Shown: positions 23,580-34,502, counted from the first letter of the stretch. The stretch is DNA of 64,000 bases from Siphlonurus alternatus (GCA_949825025.1 CATKWE010000031.1:18388-82387), one strand, 5' to 3'. Program-made: numbers and translations. Notes: a model not told the origin generated them from the letters alone.

Positions 23580-23965
23580 CTTGCGGCGGGGTAATGGGTA
23601 GGGATAAGGTAGGGAAAGGATGGTGTCCATGGCCTGTTACGCGTCCTGGCATTCGCTGAGGTGAGACTGAGGGAACCGTGAAAAAATTCAGTCAGGACGG
23701 TCACCTCTACTTTTTATCAGTGGATCAAAATGTCCAAAGTCTGGGGAACCATACACAAGTGCATCACTGCACTGGGTGGAAAACGAGACGAATTTACCCC
23801 AAGGAGGGAGCAATGTGATTTTTACTTGAAACGGTCACTCATCCAAGTACTAACCATGCTTGCGTAGCTTGACTTAAGTGATCTAATGAGAACCGTTCAA
23901 TGCATTGCGCCAAGCTCAACCTCTGTCAAATTCAGGTTTTATGCGTTCCCTGTTGGTAAAATCGG
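23580..23965 (-). mobile_element. 5S rRNA-derived SINE (family E), diverged
   Basis: The 5S head is on the minus strand at the right end: on the plus strand the order is GGTCACTCATCCAAGTACTA, then GCTTGACTTAAGTGATCTAA. The central domain GAGACTGAGGGAACCGTGAA lies near 23665. The 3' tail is lost or replaced at 23580-23610. Confidence 0.85.
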
Positions 23966-24032
23966 GCCTCTTTAGAGGTAAAAAAATTCTGATTTATATC
24001 ATACAAGAAAAAATAGTGTGGAGATGCATAAT

Positions 24033-24043
24033 TATATATATAT

Positions 24044-24080
<37 letters not shown>
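24033..24080. repeat. (AT)n microsatellite
   Basis: Interrupted (TA)n running into poly-T that abuts the 3' poly-A (minus strand) of the following SINE. Confidence 0.9.
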
Positions 24081-24091
<11 letters not shown>

Positions 24092-24478
24092 TCAAACCCT
24101 ATTGGGTACTTCTATTTACTAATTACATTATACTACTTTGAAAAACCGAACCTTCCGAAACCCTAACTTGAGCGTTTCGCGGGCTCTTCTGGAACGGGGG
24201 CGGCCACGGCCTTGCAAATCCATCCCGGCATTTGCCTGCGGCTGAGGGAAACGTGGAAACCTCAGCCAGGATGGACGCTACAGCTTTTTGTCAATGAACC
24301 GGAAGTGCAATGGTCCAAAGCCAGGGGAACCACATAGTGGAAAAGCGCAACGTTTTACCCCTGGGTGGGAAACGTGGTTTTTGTTGAAAATGGTCACCCA
24401 TCCAACTACTAACCACGCGCGGCGTTGCTTGACTTCGGTGATCTGACGAGACCCGGTCAAGCGCACTGCGCCACACCT
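24081..24478 (-). mobile_element. 5S rRNA-derived SINE (family E), full length
   Basis: Read on the minus strand. The 5S-like head lies at about 24393-24477; on the plus strand it reads GGTCACCCATCCAACTACTA, then GCGTTGCTTGACTTCGGTGA and TCTGACGAGACC, the complement of the 5S rRNA internal promoter half. The body includes TTTACCCCTGGGTGGGAAAC and CAGGGGAACCACATAGTGG. The shared central domain CTGAGGGAAACGTGGAAACC (24242) follows, then a tail with the hairpin AACCCTATTGGGT, then poly-T (poly-A on the sense strand). This is the best reference copy in the window. Confidence 0.92.
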
Positions 24479-24713
24479 CCCATATATATTATATATATAT
24501 GATCTTCCCCATATTGTGTATTTCAAAATTATTGTTATGAGATAATACATTTTCAACTTTAATATTATATAATAATTTGAATTTGAAGTTCAAATTATTT
24601 GATTTCGCAGTGGTTAAACATATAATTGAATGTAAAGATAAATTAAAAGTTGAATATTAGCGCCAAATTATCTATAACCTAGCTGTGAAGTATTTATACT
24701 TTATATTGTGAAA

Positions 24714-24846
24714 TAATGGGTGCTATATACACGAAGAAAGTTATCCAGGTTTTTCACTAACCACGTTTAGTGTCATTGAATTAGGCTAGCGCTATATGTA
24801 ACAACAGCTAGAAAGAAACGTGGATAACTTTTTCGTGATCGCCCCT
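24714..24846. mobile_element. Family N MITE (carries the empty C target site)
   Basis: GGGTGCTATATACACGAAG at the left and CTTTTTCGTGATCGCCCC at the right. The left arm reads AAAGTTATCCAGGTTTTT, the uninterrupted version of the site where MITE C sits at 16634-16842. Confidence 0.85.
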
Positions 24847-24975
24847 ATTTACTATCTATTTCTAATTTGTTAACTATGCTGGATTTCTATGATCAAAAGG
24901 AAACAACAGTCAGCGAATAACACACTAGACCATATCTGTTTTAAAGACATTTAACTTAATTCTTGCATTTTTTTT

Positions 24976-25110
24976 TACAATAAATTTTCATTTTATTTTA
25001 TTTTATTTTATTTTATTTTATTTTATTTTATTTTATTTTATTTTATTTTATTTTATTTTATTTTATTTTATTTTATTTTATTTTATTTCATTTTATTTTA
25101 TTTTATTTTA
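24976..25110 (+). mobile_element. LINE-like 3' tail with (TTTTA)n
   Basis: ACAATAAATTTTCA (a polyadenylation-type AATAAA) leads straight into about 24 units of TTTTA (24991-25110, one TTTCA variant). Short tandem repeats after AATAAA are typical of some non-LTR retrotransposon 3' ends. No upstream coding sequence remains, so it could also be a plain pentanucleotide satellite. Confidence 0.6.
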
Positions 25111-25847
25111 TTATTTTTTGTTTACAAAATAAGTCAAAAATACTTATTTTCTATAAAACAAAGCTAGTACTGCCAATTAAGGTGCATGGCTGTTTGCCAG
25201 TTGAAGGCAGTATGTCTCAATTTCCTCAGGCCAAGTTGAGGTCTTCATTGGAACCGCGAGGTGATATCGGTGAACGAGATCGGTGTTTTATTGTGCGACC
25301 TCTTTGCGGCAATTGACACAAATAGACGAGTATTGAACGAAGCCTGGCCGCCGTGCCAAATAATTTACCGGTCTATACTATAAAGATTATAGTGTGAAGA
25401 AATAACTTACGATATAGTTGAGTCTGTAATAATGAGGGTGATGAACCTAGTAACTTTGATTACATGTGATCTTAACGTGAGGTAGGTCACGGGTTCAAAT
25501 CCAGCATTAAATCCTTTTTTCCTTACTGTTTTGTTATTAAAATGCCATTTCTGCCAAAATATGAGCTAGCTACAAAATAAAATTTTTAAATTTTAGCTCA
25601 GCATTATATTAGAATTTTTCCATGTCAACTTTGAATAAATGGTTAGTGCATATTAATTATATTTAATATTATTATATATGTTAATGTATACAAAACTTCT
25701 ATTATAATATGTTGTCTTTATTTTGTCTAAATTTACCTGTATTATATTTTCTTTGAATATACATGCTCTGTATACGAGTTTTCCAAACTCTTGGAGTTTA
25801 CTATACAATTTATAATGTAACATATGTCAAATATCATGTCAAAATCA
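25111..25847. other. Unique sequence with a lone B-box-like motif
   Basis: A GC-richer patch (25180-25370) has no recognised identity. GGTTCAAATCC at 25492-25502 matches a Pol III B-box, but no convincing A-box or cloverleaf lies upstream. Confidence 0.45.
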
Positions 25848-26209
25848 CCGGATAGTTGATGTAGTGGTATGCGCCTCTGATTCATAATCGGATGGTCGTG
25901 AGTTCGATCCCAGGCACCGCCAAACTTTTCACAAGTGGCGGCTGCTAAAGAACACCCACTCGTGCATCCGGGAGGTGATTGATGGCTTCCTCCATCAATT
26001 GCCGACCATCCAAACCGAGTTTTCCATGGTTTCCTCAGTCACAACCAGGCGAATGCTGGGATGGATTGCTATAATAGTCCATGGCTGCCCCGGTTTGGAA
26101 GGGACTCACAAGTCGGGTCCTCGAAGAGCCGGGATGTTAAATTCAGTCACTTAATTGTGAGCAGAACCCTACAACAGGGTTCAGTTGAAGCAAAAAAAAA
26201 AAAAAAAAA
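25848..26209 (+). mobile_element. tRNA-Met-derived SINE (family F), full length
   Basis: The head (25848-25922) has GATGTAGTGGTATGCGCC (A-box), CTGATTCATAATCGGATGG (a CAT anticodon-like loop) and GGTCGTGAGTTCGATCCC (B-box), which closely follow elongator tRNA-Met. The body carries ACCCACTCGTGCATCCGGGA and the shared central domain TTTCCTCAGTCACAACCAGG with AATGCTGGGATGGATTGC. The tail has the hairpin AACCCTACAACAGGGTT and a poly-A of 18. Complete structure, reference copy. Confidence 0.94.
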
Positions 26210-26390
26210 GTGAAATATATCTGCGTTTTTTTCTGAATATACAAATGAAGAACTTGAAAATAAGATAATTAAAAGATATATCTCATTACTTATTAGTACA
26301 GCTCACTATTGTCATCGGATGTCCAATGTCTGCAAGTTTCTACAAGTTGTTGACTTGATCACGAGACTTCTCAACGTCCGTAGACGTCTC

Positions 26391-26436
26391 AATGTGGTGG
26401 AGCGGATGTGACGTCACATTGTGGTGGAGCGGATGT
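26391..26436. repeat. Short tandem duplication around GTGACGTCAC
   Basis: AATGTGGTGGAGCGGATGT (26391) repeats as ATTGTGGTGGAGCGGATGT (26418), separated by GACGTCAC. Confidence 0.8.
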
Positions 26437-26853
26437 CTTGCGTCCTGCTCACCGAATTATTCCTGACCAGTTGGGGCGGACAGCCGAGCGTCATTAGAGA
26501 AGATCCTTCCTCGATCTTGAACAATGGGGAGTATTGTATGTGACGTCACGATGTCAAGTTGTACAAGTTGGGCGCATGTAAGATTTAAAAAAATCAGCAA
26601 GCAATCAATCAGCAAGCCCTTTTGGCAAATTTGAGTGGTTCAAAACTTTTAATGCCAAGCATGAGTAGGATTCATTTCACACAATTATTATGCCGGTAAT
26701 TTAAAATAATATCTAATTTAAAGGCCAAAAATTTGCAATGGTGTGTAGTGAATTTTCAGGATGAAAAAAAAACAAATAAAAGTTAAATGTGAAGCATTCT
26801 TCATTAGAGTGTCCAAATCAATACTGCTGACCGTTTCATTATTGTACGTACAG
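26437..26853. other. No recognisable feature
   Basis: Mixed single-copy sequence with another TGACGTCAC near 26541. AT-rich after 26600. Confidence 0.45.
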
Positions 26854-26856
26854 TAA

Positions 26857-27759
26857 AGGTGGATTTTCATGGGCGATTTCCAGCCTGCGACGCGACGCGA
26901 ATAATGCGCATTTGCTATAACATCCATTGGCGGCCATATTTGTCGATTAAAAGAAAAAAAGCAGCGTAATTAAAGTAGATGAAACATTACAAATTCTTTC
27001 GATAACTACACCTGAAATTTTTACCACTTATCCCCCTTGGGCCAATTAAAATTATTAAATAAAATTCATGGGGGGTAACACAATAATATTTTGAGATAAT
27101 CAAGCTTTTCCTCCCCATTTGATTAACATGTAAAACTGATATTTTTCGTTGAATTTTTGCAGATAAGTACTCATAGCTCGAAATCCTGTTCGAGATTGAT
27201 ATATTTTTCTTTCGGAATGTGTTAGTAAAAACTCTAAGCTTTGTATTGCAAACTACCGCTATAGGGCCAACTCAATATTATTTTTTGCTAATCAACTTTG
27301 AAGATGTCAATATATGAGAGCAGCCCGTGATAAACTTTGACTTCACGGCATCCATCTTGAAAATGTACAAAATTTTTAAAAGAATTACTACGCAATGGAA
27401 AAAAATTAAATGAGAAAACTGGGGTGACAGTTCCCTTCTAAATTTAATTTTCTTATTTAACAAATAAAAATCAACATTTTTCTGATAAGTTATAATGCTT
27501 GAAAGGTGAAGTTAAAAAATTTGTCTGCTATGCAGGTTGCCTAATTTACAAATTACCTGAACAGCTGATTTATCATCTACTTTAAATAATGCGCACTTGC
27601 TGTAACATCCATTGGCGGCTATATTTGGCGATTAAAAAAAGAGCATCGTAATTAACGTGAATTCGCCACCGCAATGGCGGATTCGCTCGACATATAGGAT
27701 TTCACAGCTTGTGTGACAAAATCGAGTCGCATCGCCGTTGTCACGATCTGAATCCACCT
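26857..27759 (-). mobile_element. Family C MITE split by a TTAA-flanked element, with internal overlap
   Basis: The left part (26857-26972) starts AGGTGGATTTTCATGGGCG and runs to GCGTAATTAA. The right part (27586-27759) restarts at ATAATGCGCACTTGCTGTAA and runs to AATCCACCT. The segment from AATAATGCGC to CGTAATTAA is therefore present on both sides. The outer flanks are TAA (26854-26856) and TCA (27760-27762). Confidence 0.87.
26974..27581. mobile_element. 608-bp element with TTAA flanks (piggyBac-like MITE)
   Basis: AGTAGATGA at the left mirrors TCATCTACT at the right, each abutted by TTAA (26970-26973 and 27582-27585). The interior is AT-rich with no long frame. TTAA duplication is the hallmark of piggyBac-type elements; the 9-bp TIR alone is modest evidence. 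Confidence 0.72.
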
Positions 27760-27762
27760 TCA

Positions 27763-28967
27763 CGCATGTGACATGTTCTAATTTTATTATCCTTAACTGT
27801 ACGTAATTATTTTTATCTATACTAATTTATAATTGTAAGTTTCCTCCATTCAAGATAATTGTATAAAAAAAACTTTCAAAACTATATATACAATATGACT
27901 TACGGAAATCCCATTCATTCTTAAAAATAAAATATATAAATAAATGACTTCAGAATTGAAATCAATGCCTTACTTCCTGTCAAAAATACTTAATTTTAAC
28001 CCACAGGAAACTTTATTAATACATTTCTTGGAATCAAATTGTCAACTATCACTTGCTTGGTGTCCATTAACTCTATATAGCATTACTAGGGGGTGAAGGG
28101 GAAATTACCCGTAATTTTTTTTAAAGCGGGACAAAAAGTGTGAAATACTTCTCCAAAAATTCTGAAGAAATTTGTACTTCTTAGTTACACCCAGCAATGT
28201 ATTTTCCCGAAAAAGTAATGAGATAATTTTTGCATATTATTTAAATTGCTGGCCATTCTGATGTCCCTCCCCTCCCCCTCTTCCTTGACAAAACTGGTGA
28301 CAGAAAAAAAAAACTTGGTAATGCTATAATGCTAGGGTAAAAATAGGACTCTCGTTTTGTTCGCGACACTTTTCTCGGCAATTGGCCGGGCAGCCTAATG
28401 GCATCCTCAAGAACCTACTACCTTGTCTAGCTTACCATTTTGTAAAAGTTTTTTTTTTAAAATCCAATGAATTATGCACTATTTGTTTAGTATTAGCACT
28501 ACTTTTTTTCTAAAAAAGATACAAATGGGGATTCTTTGTAAAGCTTTGAGAAAATAAAAGTAAAACATTTTCGTCTTTGTTCTCAGCTAACAATGATGAA
28601 AAAAATGAAACTTGATTGTTATTTGAAACAATTTTTAAGAGTTAGCTTTTTTTTATTGTTCAACTAAGTGGATTTTTTTTCTCATGTTTATTATTAGATG
28701 CTTTAGAAATATAGCTTCTAAGCTGAAAAGGTCAAATAGTTAAAAAAAAATGAGATAGAAAAATGTTTCAGGAGAAAAGAAGATGCTTTGTTATATACTT
28801 GCATATAAATATAAATTATATTTAACCATGGCAGTTAAAATACTCGTTATAGAGAGAAAAATGTACAAGTTTATGTACCTAATGTACTATTTAATAATAC
28901 TTCAATACACTTAAAGTTCAAAATTTACATTTTGACACGCTTATTTGAGTATATTTGACTCATAATT
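27763..28967. other. No recognisable feature
   Basis: AT-rich. Patches at 28088-28110 and 28262-28285 are C/G-rich. No gene or family match. Confidence 0.5.
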
Positions 28968-29195
28968 CAATGATTCCCGGCACCGTAGATCTTTCACATA
29001 ATGGATGATGGATGGCATATAGAAATAAATTTCCGACGATCCTGATTGAGGTTTTCAAGGTTTCCGCAGTAACAATTAGGTGAATGTTGGGATGGATTAA
29101 TAGACCATGACCGCTCCGGTTGAGAAGTGAGCATTAAAAGCATAATCGTTTCCACGAAGAGCTGGGAATTTTAAATAAAAATTCATTTGTGACTA
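28968..29195 (+). mobile_element. SINE family F, degraded
   Basis: CAATGATTCCCGGCACCGTA, TTCCGACGATCCTGATTGAG, GTTTCCGCAGTAACAATTAG and AATGTTGGGATGGATTAATA follow family F order, with deletions. The promoter head is lost. Confidence 0.75.
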
Positions 29196-29204
29196 GTCCT
29201 GAGT

Positions 29205-29462
29205 TGAAATAAATTTCATGTTTATTCGCTTTAGGCTCTCTACTAGTCTAATTCCTTCCTATTTTGCACCATTTTAGAGAAAAAAAAGAGGGAAAAAGAC
29301 AACATTACCTTATTTTGTCCTCTTATTGAGCATAAAACGTTGGAAATATTGTTTCCATTTAATCCTCACTTTGAGCGAAGAGGAAATAAGATGTGTTTTT
29401 GAAATAAAAAAATTAGGTTTAGACGTTTAAAGGATGACTTGAAGATGTATTTTTCAACTATA
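29205..29462 (+). mobile_element. Family D element
   Basis: GAGTTGAAATAAATTTCATG at the start. Contains ATTTTGCACCATTTTAGAG, GAGCATAAAACGTTGGAAAT, GAGCGAAGAGGAAATAAGAT, and ends TTGAAGATG...TTTTTCAACTA. Confidence 0.88.
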
Positions 29463-29848
29463 GAATTGGACTGGCTATTGACTTCTTACAAGTAAATAAG
29501 CAAAACTTTCCAAAACCCTAAATGTGTGTTTTAAAGAATCAGCTGAACAACTGACCTGCTGTGACTAAAGGAATTGTAGGAACTACAGCTAGGATGGTCG
29601 GTACTCCTGCTTTTAATTAAGGCTCCATAATTTTAATGTTCAAAGCCAATCACACAAAAACGGATGCAAAAACTGCAATATTTGATCCTTTGGGAAAGGA
29701 TTCGGGGGGGGGGGGGAATTTGGTCAAAATTGCAAAGTACTTATTTATCTAGCCATGTAATATTTGAATTCATATAACAATGTGACCAGTGTTTTCATAA
29801 TCAAGGTTATTATTATTTTCTTTTTGAATTTATTCATTTATAGATATT
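29463..29848. other. Degraded SINE-like remnant and poly-G
   Basis: CTGTGACTAAAGGAATTGTAGG and AGCTAGGATGGTCGG (29568-29600) faintly resemble the shared SINE domain. A run of 13 G is at 29704-29716. Confidence 0.45.
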
Positions 29849-30028
29849 GGGGATCAATTACAAAGCATTTTAACCCCCACTTTAGCCTCAATTTTTATCC
29901 CTGGTGCTAAACATGGTATACTAAACCAGGGGCTAACCATCTTAAACTTCTAGTTTAGCACCATGTTTAGCACCAGGGATAAAAATCGAGGTTAAAGTGG
30001 GGGTTAAAATGCTTTGTAAATGTCCCTC
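29849..30028. mobile_element. Palindromic foldback (about 180 bp)
   Basis: ACAAAGCATTTTAACCCCCA mirrors TGGGGGTTAAAATGCTTTGT. The inner arms carry TTTAGC and CCTGGTGCTAAACATG / CATGTTTAGCACCAGG. Outer ends GGGGATCAATT / AATGTCCCTC pair imperfectly. Confidence 0.88.
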
Positions 30029-30061
30029 ATTGTTTAACAAATTCAAACATAATAGGTATGT

Positions 30062-30198
30062 TCGTAAACCCCACTCGGTGTACACTTTCTACTCCCAATC
30101 GACCTTTTATGTCCATGTGTGCTTTAAGGTCGATTAATTGGGTATACAGAAAGTGTACACCTATCTAAAAAGTTTAGTGTGTAGCGGGGTTTACGAAA
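30062..30198. mobile_element. Palindromic foldback (about 137 bp)
   Basis: TTCGTAAACCCCACTCGGTG and GTGTACACTTTCT are mirrored by AGAAAGTGTACACC and GTAGCGGGGTTTACGAA. The inner arms pair AATCGACCTT / AAGGTCGATT. Confidence 0.87.
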
Positions 30199-30359
30199 AG
30201 ATTATATATTATGAATTTCCTTTTCATTAATAAATTTGTTGCCTAGCAACATGAAGAGAGAAGAGAAAATTTTTATCTCTATTGGCTTACTAGAATTAAA
30301 ATGGCTTAAACGCCGAAACGTGGGAATAAGAAAAGAAGGAGATAATTTATATATAATCA

Positions 30360-30598
30360 CACTAAACTTTTAGATGCTTAATTGGTTTCAGTACTTTATG
30401 TCAGTACAAATTTGTTCAATTTCGCCTTTTTCAAGTCAATTTTTGGTATTTATTTGACTATATTTTTTCAGTACTAAATTTGTACTTGGATTAAGTGTTT
30501 TATAGGTCAAAAATGCTGGATGTAAGACGAAATTGGAACAATTTTGAACTGACATAAAGTACTGAAAACAATTCAGCATCTAAAATTTTAATGTGATA
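30360..30598. mobile_element. Palindromic foldback (about 239 bp)
   Basis: TTTTAGATGCTTAATTGGTT and CAGTACTTTATGTCAGT mirror ACTGACATAAAGTACTG and AGCATCTAAAATTTT. The inner part pairs TTCAATTTCG / CGAAATTGGAA and TCAGTACTAAATTTGTACT. A weaker relative, a half-site cluster of TTTCAGTACT and AAATTTAGTACTGAAAAA, lies at 40490-40585. Confidence 0.82.
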
Positions 30599-31064
30599 CC
30601 TTTGAAATTATTCTATTTTTGTACTTTTAAAGACATAACCCAAGCTATAATTATATGAACTTTCACATCTTTCTATCTCCGTCTATTACGTATAAGACTG
30701 CAGTATTTTAAACCAAATATTCAGATCTACATCTTGTTGTGGTAAATCTTTTAGAGCGATCATCACCGTCATCAGCAGAAAGTTGAAAGATAAAATATTT
30801 AAAGATAAAAAAATGTTTCAACTTTATTTAAAGTTATAAGGTGAAAGCGCATCAAAGCAATGCAGAAAAGCAAGACAGAATCACAGCGCTTATCTCGGTC
30901 TTTGTATGTAGAGTTAAGGGAGGTGGGAGAGGGAGGGAGAGAAAGGTGAGATTGAGCGAGCAGGCAGTATAAGAAAGAGAAAATAATATATACAGAAAAT
31001 AGTGAAAAAAAGAGCTTGAGACAGAGAGATTTTGAGCGAGCAGGCAGTATGGCAGTATAAGGGA
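30599..31064. other. AT-rich to GA-rich transition
   Basis: From about 30900 the plus strand becomes purine-rich, with the motif TTGAGCGAGCAGGCAGTAT recurring (30952, 31031, and a variant near 31484). This forms a loose repeat within the GA region. Confidence 0.5.
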
Positions 31065-31234
31065 GGTCGCACACTACCTTCGTATCGCATCATATGATAA
31101 AAATTTAGAGCCAGTTCTTAATTCAGAAACATACTATTGCATGCGAAACGAAGCTGTGTGCCCGTAAACATGATCGCATAGAGATTCTTATTTTTTTTAT
31201 CATACGTTGCAAAATCATTCGATTCTGTGTGAGA
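31065..31234. mobile_element. Family P MITE inside the GA-rich region
   Basis: GTCGCACAC at the left pairs with GTGTGAGAC at the right. GTATCGCATCATATGATAAA pairs loosely with TTATCATACGTTGCAAAATC. The internal AACATAC...CGCATG...GAAACGAAGCTGTG matches the element at 39555-39950. Purine-rich DNA flanks both sides. Confidence 0.7.
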
Positions 31235-31296
31235 CAGCTCTATAAGAAACAGAGAAATATGCAGTAAAGAGTAAAAGAATGAGTTAGAAACAGAGT

Positions 31297-31301
<5 letters not shown>

Positions 31302-31383
<82 letters not shown>
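31302..31383. repeat. (GA)n microsatellite in a ~0.8-kb purine-rich block
   Basis: About 40 GA units. A second short (GA)n with a G10 run follows at 31447-31472. The purine-rich block continues to about 31675. The 186-codon serine/leucine frame on the minus strand is a translation of this block. Confidence 0.96.
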
Positions 31384-31386
<3 letters not shown>

Positions 31387-31679
31387 AAGATCGAGCAAGC
31401 AGCAAAAAGTAGAGAAGTAACCAAAAAATAGAGAAAAGAGGGAAAGAGAGAGAGAGAGAGAGGGGGGGGGGGAGAAAGGTAAGATCGAGCAAGCAGGCAG
31501 TATGTATAAGAGAGAATATACAAAAAAGAGTGAAAGAATAAGTTTTAGACAGAGAAAGGGAGAGAGGAGGGAGAGAGAAAGAAGAGATTGAGAGAGCAGC
31601 AAGAAATAAAGAAACCCAAAACGTAAAAAGAAGCGAGAGGGAGGTGAGATGGAGCAGCAAGAAGGAGAGAGAGTACAAA

Positions 31680-32116
31680 GCTGCTGCTGCGGATTCTCAG
31701 GATGTAGATTACAGCAGGCAGGTCGACTCTCAGTGCGGCATAGAAACAGATTTAGCGAGGATTTGCAGAGACGTTAGCTAAGCTTATCAAAGCGTGCTGC
31801 TGCTCACCTGATCTTCTCTCCCAAAATGGTACAGAGAAAAATGTTGTGTCTAGGGATTTGTCTTTTCTTGGCCTCAGGAGAAAGTAGAGGTTTTCTGTAA
31901 GAAGGTTTTTACGTACAATATCAGATATTTTATATAACTAGATAATATATAGAGTACATTTTTATTTTTGTTACAATTTTGTTTCACGAATTTTTAAACA
32001 ATATTAAAATTTCTCATTTTAAATTATATAAACCAAATACACGTAACTGTAACTTTTGTGTCTTGCTTCTGCTTTGAAACTTTAAAAATGTTAATATATT
32101 AAATTATATTAAATAA
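31680..32116. other. No recognisable feature
   Basis: A higher-complexity patch (31680-31900) is followed by AT-rich DNA. No product recognised. Confidence 0.45.
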
Positions 32117-32281
<165 letters not shown>

Positions 32282-32365
32282 GTATTTAAGAGAAAAAGAT
32301 TAATTCATAACTTTTATATTTTACATTTATAACACTGTATATATTAACGATATTCAGAGGATGTT

Positions 32366-32605
32366 TTTGTAAGACGAAATCAAATAAAATAAATTTTAAA
32401 AATTTCTGAATCCCTTATAGTTTGAGCAGATTCAATCTGGCAGTTTTCTCATAACAGCTCCATTTTCGGTTTCAGACTATAAGGCTAATGTTAAAATTCT
32501 ACTCCAGTTTTCACAAAACTGATTAAGACACAGATCCACTTCAAAATTTGTATGGCACTTATTTGATGTTGAGTTTAAAGTCACCTGCAAGTCTTTTTGT
32601 ATTTA
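32366..32605 (+). repeat. Dispersed repeat Q, copy 1
   Basis: It shares in order ATAGTTTGAG(c/a), AGCTCCATTTTCGGTTT, AAGGCTAATGTTAAAATTCTA, CTTCAAAATTTGTATGGCAC and CAAGTC with 44888-45145. It has no inverted ends and no known class; it may be a fragment of a larger element. Confidence 0.75.
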
Positions 32606-33291
32606 AAGAGAACAAGTACGAGATCTTAATAAACTGAGATTCATCATTAATAAGGATTAATTGACGATACCTCATAAGAGTAATAATTAGGAGCATTTTG
32701 AAAACAGATCTGATGTATTACATATAATAGTCATGCAAGCATATAGAATGATTAAAATTGTAATTTTTTGTAACAATGGTATTAAAAATAATTCCCAGTT
32801 CACAGAAAGTTTATGTTTGCTTTCAATTAAATTTTTTAATTCGATTTTAAGGTGACATAGTAATATTTTTTTAATGATATTCCAAATTCCATACTGAAGC
32901 AAACTAGGTGAGTTCTCAATAATTAATTTACCTGGAAGGAAGACCATTTGTGATGCATTTTACTGTGTTGACTCAACAGAATTGTTTTCTCTTGGTCCCC
33001 CGGGCTTTCGCTGTAAATTGTAACTTTGAATTCCAATTAAAAAAGAAAATTAATACTTTGATGAAACAGTAAAATTAGACTTTTTGTCCATGTTAATTAA
33101 TTATTTTTTTTTCTTATATTGTAAGCTAGGTTATTATGTAAATAGTAATATATGTAAATTATACAAAAGTTAAAAAAATGTATAAAAATATATATGAAGA
33201 AAAAATATTATTTTCTTTAGTCAGATCCAAATGATAGAAAATAGAAAGTAATGAAAACCTTAATAAAAATTTGGTGACGAATGCAGTGGTT
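32606..33291. other. No recognisable feature
   Basis: AT-rich, apart from CTTGGTCCCCCGGGCTTTC at 32993-33011. Confidence 0.5.
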
Positions 33292-33576
33292 ACCCTAGTT
33301 GAAAAATTACGTCTTCAACTCATCCTTTACACGTCTAAACCTAAACTTATTATGTCTTTTTACCTCTAAAGCACTTAAGCACATCTTATTTCCTCTTTGC
33401 TTAAATAAGTGAGGATGAAATGAAGACAATATTTCTAACATTTTATGCTCAATATTATAATAGGAATGAAAACGTAATCTCGTCTTTTTCCCTTTAAAAT
33501 TGTGCAAAATAGGAGGGAATTTTAGACGAGTAGAGAGTAATAGCGAATAAAAGATAAAATTTATTTCAACTAGGGT
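33292..33576 (-). mobile_element. Family D element, full length
   Basis: This copy shows both termini best: ACCCTAGTTGAAAAATTACG at the left and TTTATTTCAACTAGGGT at the right, a 13-bp near-perfect TIR. The 285-bp interior has no coding capacity. No clear target duplication is visible. Confidence 0.9.
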
Positions 33577-34225
33577 GTATTCACATCATGCAGTCATTTC
33601 TGTCCTATAGGTGCTTATGTGTCTTCAGTATTTTACTCGCTCATTCCATGGTTTATTATTTTTCCTGCCTTATTCACTACTTATGGTGTACTATATTTTA
33701 TGCTCTCTATAATATATTATCCATACAATCGGACTCCTGGTATAGCCTACCACTCAACATTTTAAAAGTATCTACATTTCAATTGCAAAACATACGATGA
33801 TACACCTTTTTGAATATATCTTTAATTTTAACTAAAAACTAGAAATACGCGTTATTTTTTCTTCGTTAAAATATTAAAGTGGAACTTTTGCAATGCTACT
33901 TGACCTGCATTTTCGTACTCACACAATTTTGTCGATATTAATGGAGATATATGCAGCAGTTTTGATTGAAGTACATGGTAATGAGGGCTGCTTATGTTGC
34001 CATGAAAATGCAACGAGTACAGACAAGAAACACTTGAATTTATAACGAACTCTTCAGAAAATTTACGCTGCAATAAATAATTAATGTTAAGTGTTATTAA
34101 CGTAAGTTTAATGAACTTTTAATATTAATTTATTTTTATTTTGGAACAACTGGTTGCACTTGTCGGTTAACGTCAGAAACTAAAAACTACACATTATTAA
34201 ACACAACATGCAACACAAATTTTTA
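33577..34225. other. No recognisable feature
   Basis: AT-rich single-copy sequence between two inverted-orientation D elements. Short frames at 33588-33800 and 33852-34073 have no recognisable content. Confidence 0.45.
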
Positions 34226-34502
34226 CCACCCTAGTTAAAAAATTACGTCTTCAACTCATTCTTTACATGTCTAAGCCTAATCTTTTTACCTCTAAAACAC
34301 ATCTTATTTCTTCTTCGCTCAAAGTGAGGATGAAATAAAGACAATATTTATAACATTTTATGCTCAAGAAGAGGACGAAAAACGTAATTTCGCCTTTTTT
34401 TTTTTCTCTTTTTCCCTCTAAAATGGTGCAAAATGTGTGGAAAAATACGAGAGGAGACGTTAAATAGTAGCAAATAAAATATTAAATTTATTTCAACTCG
34501 GG
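34226..34502 (-). mobile_element. Family D element
   Basis: CACCCTAGTTAAAAAATTAC at the left and TTTATTTCAACTCGGGC at the right. The internal AGGATGAAATAAAGACAATA and ATTTTATGCTCAAGAAGAGG match the family. Confidence 0.88.

Noticed and set aside
25492..25502. tRNA gene suggested by GGTTCAAATCC
   Set aside because: No A-box or cloverleaf lies upstream.
31118..31678. 186-codon minus-strand open frame rich in Ser and Leu
   Set aside because: It is the translation of the CT strand of a GA microsatellite block. Overlapping frames give the same low-complexity product.
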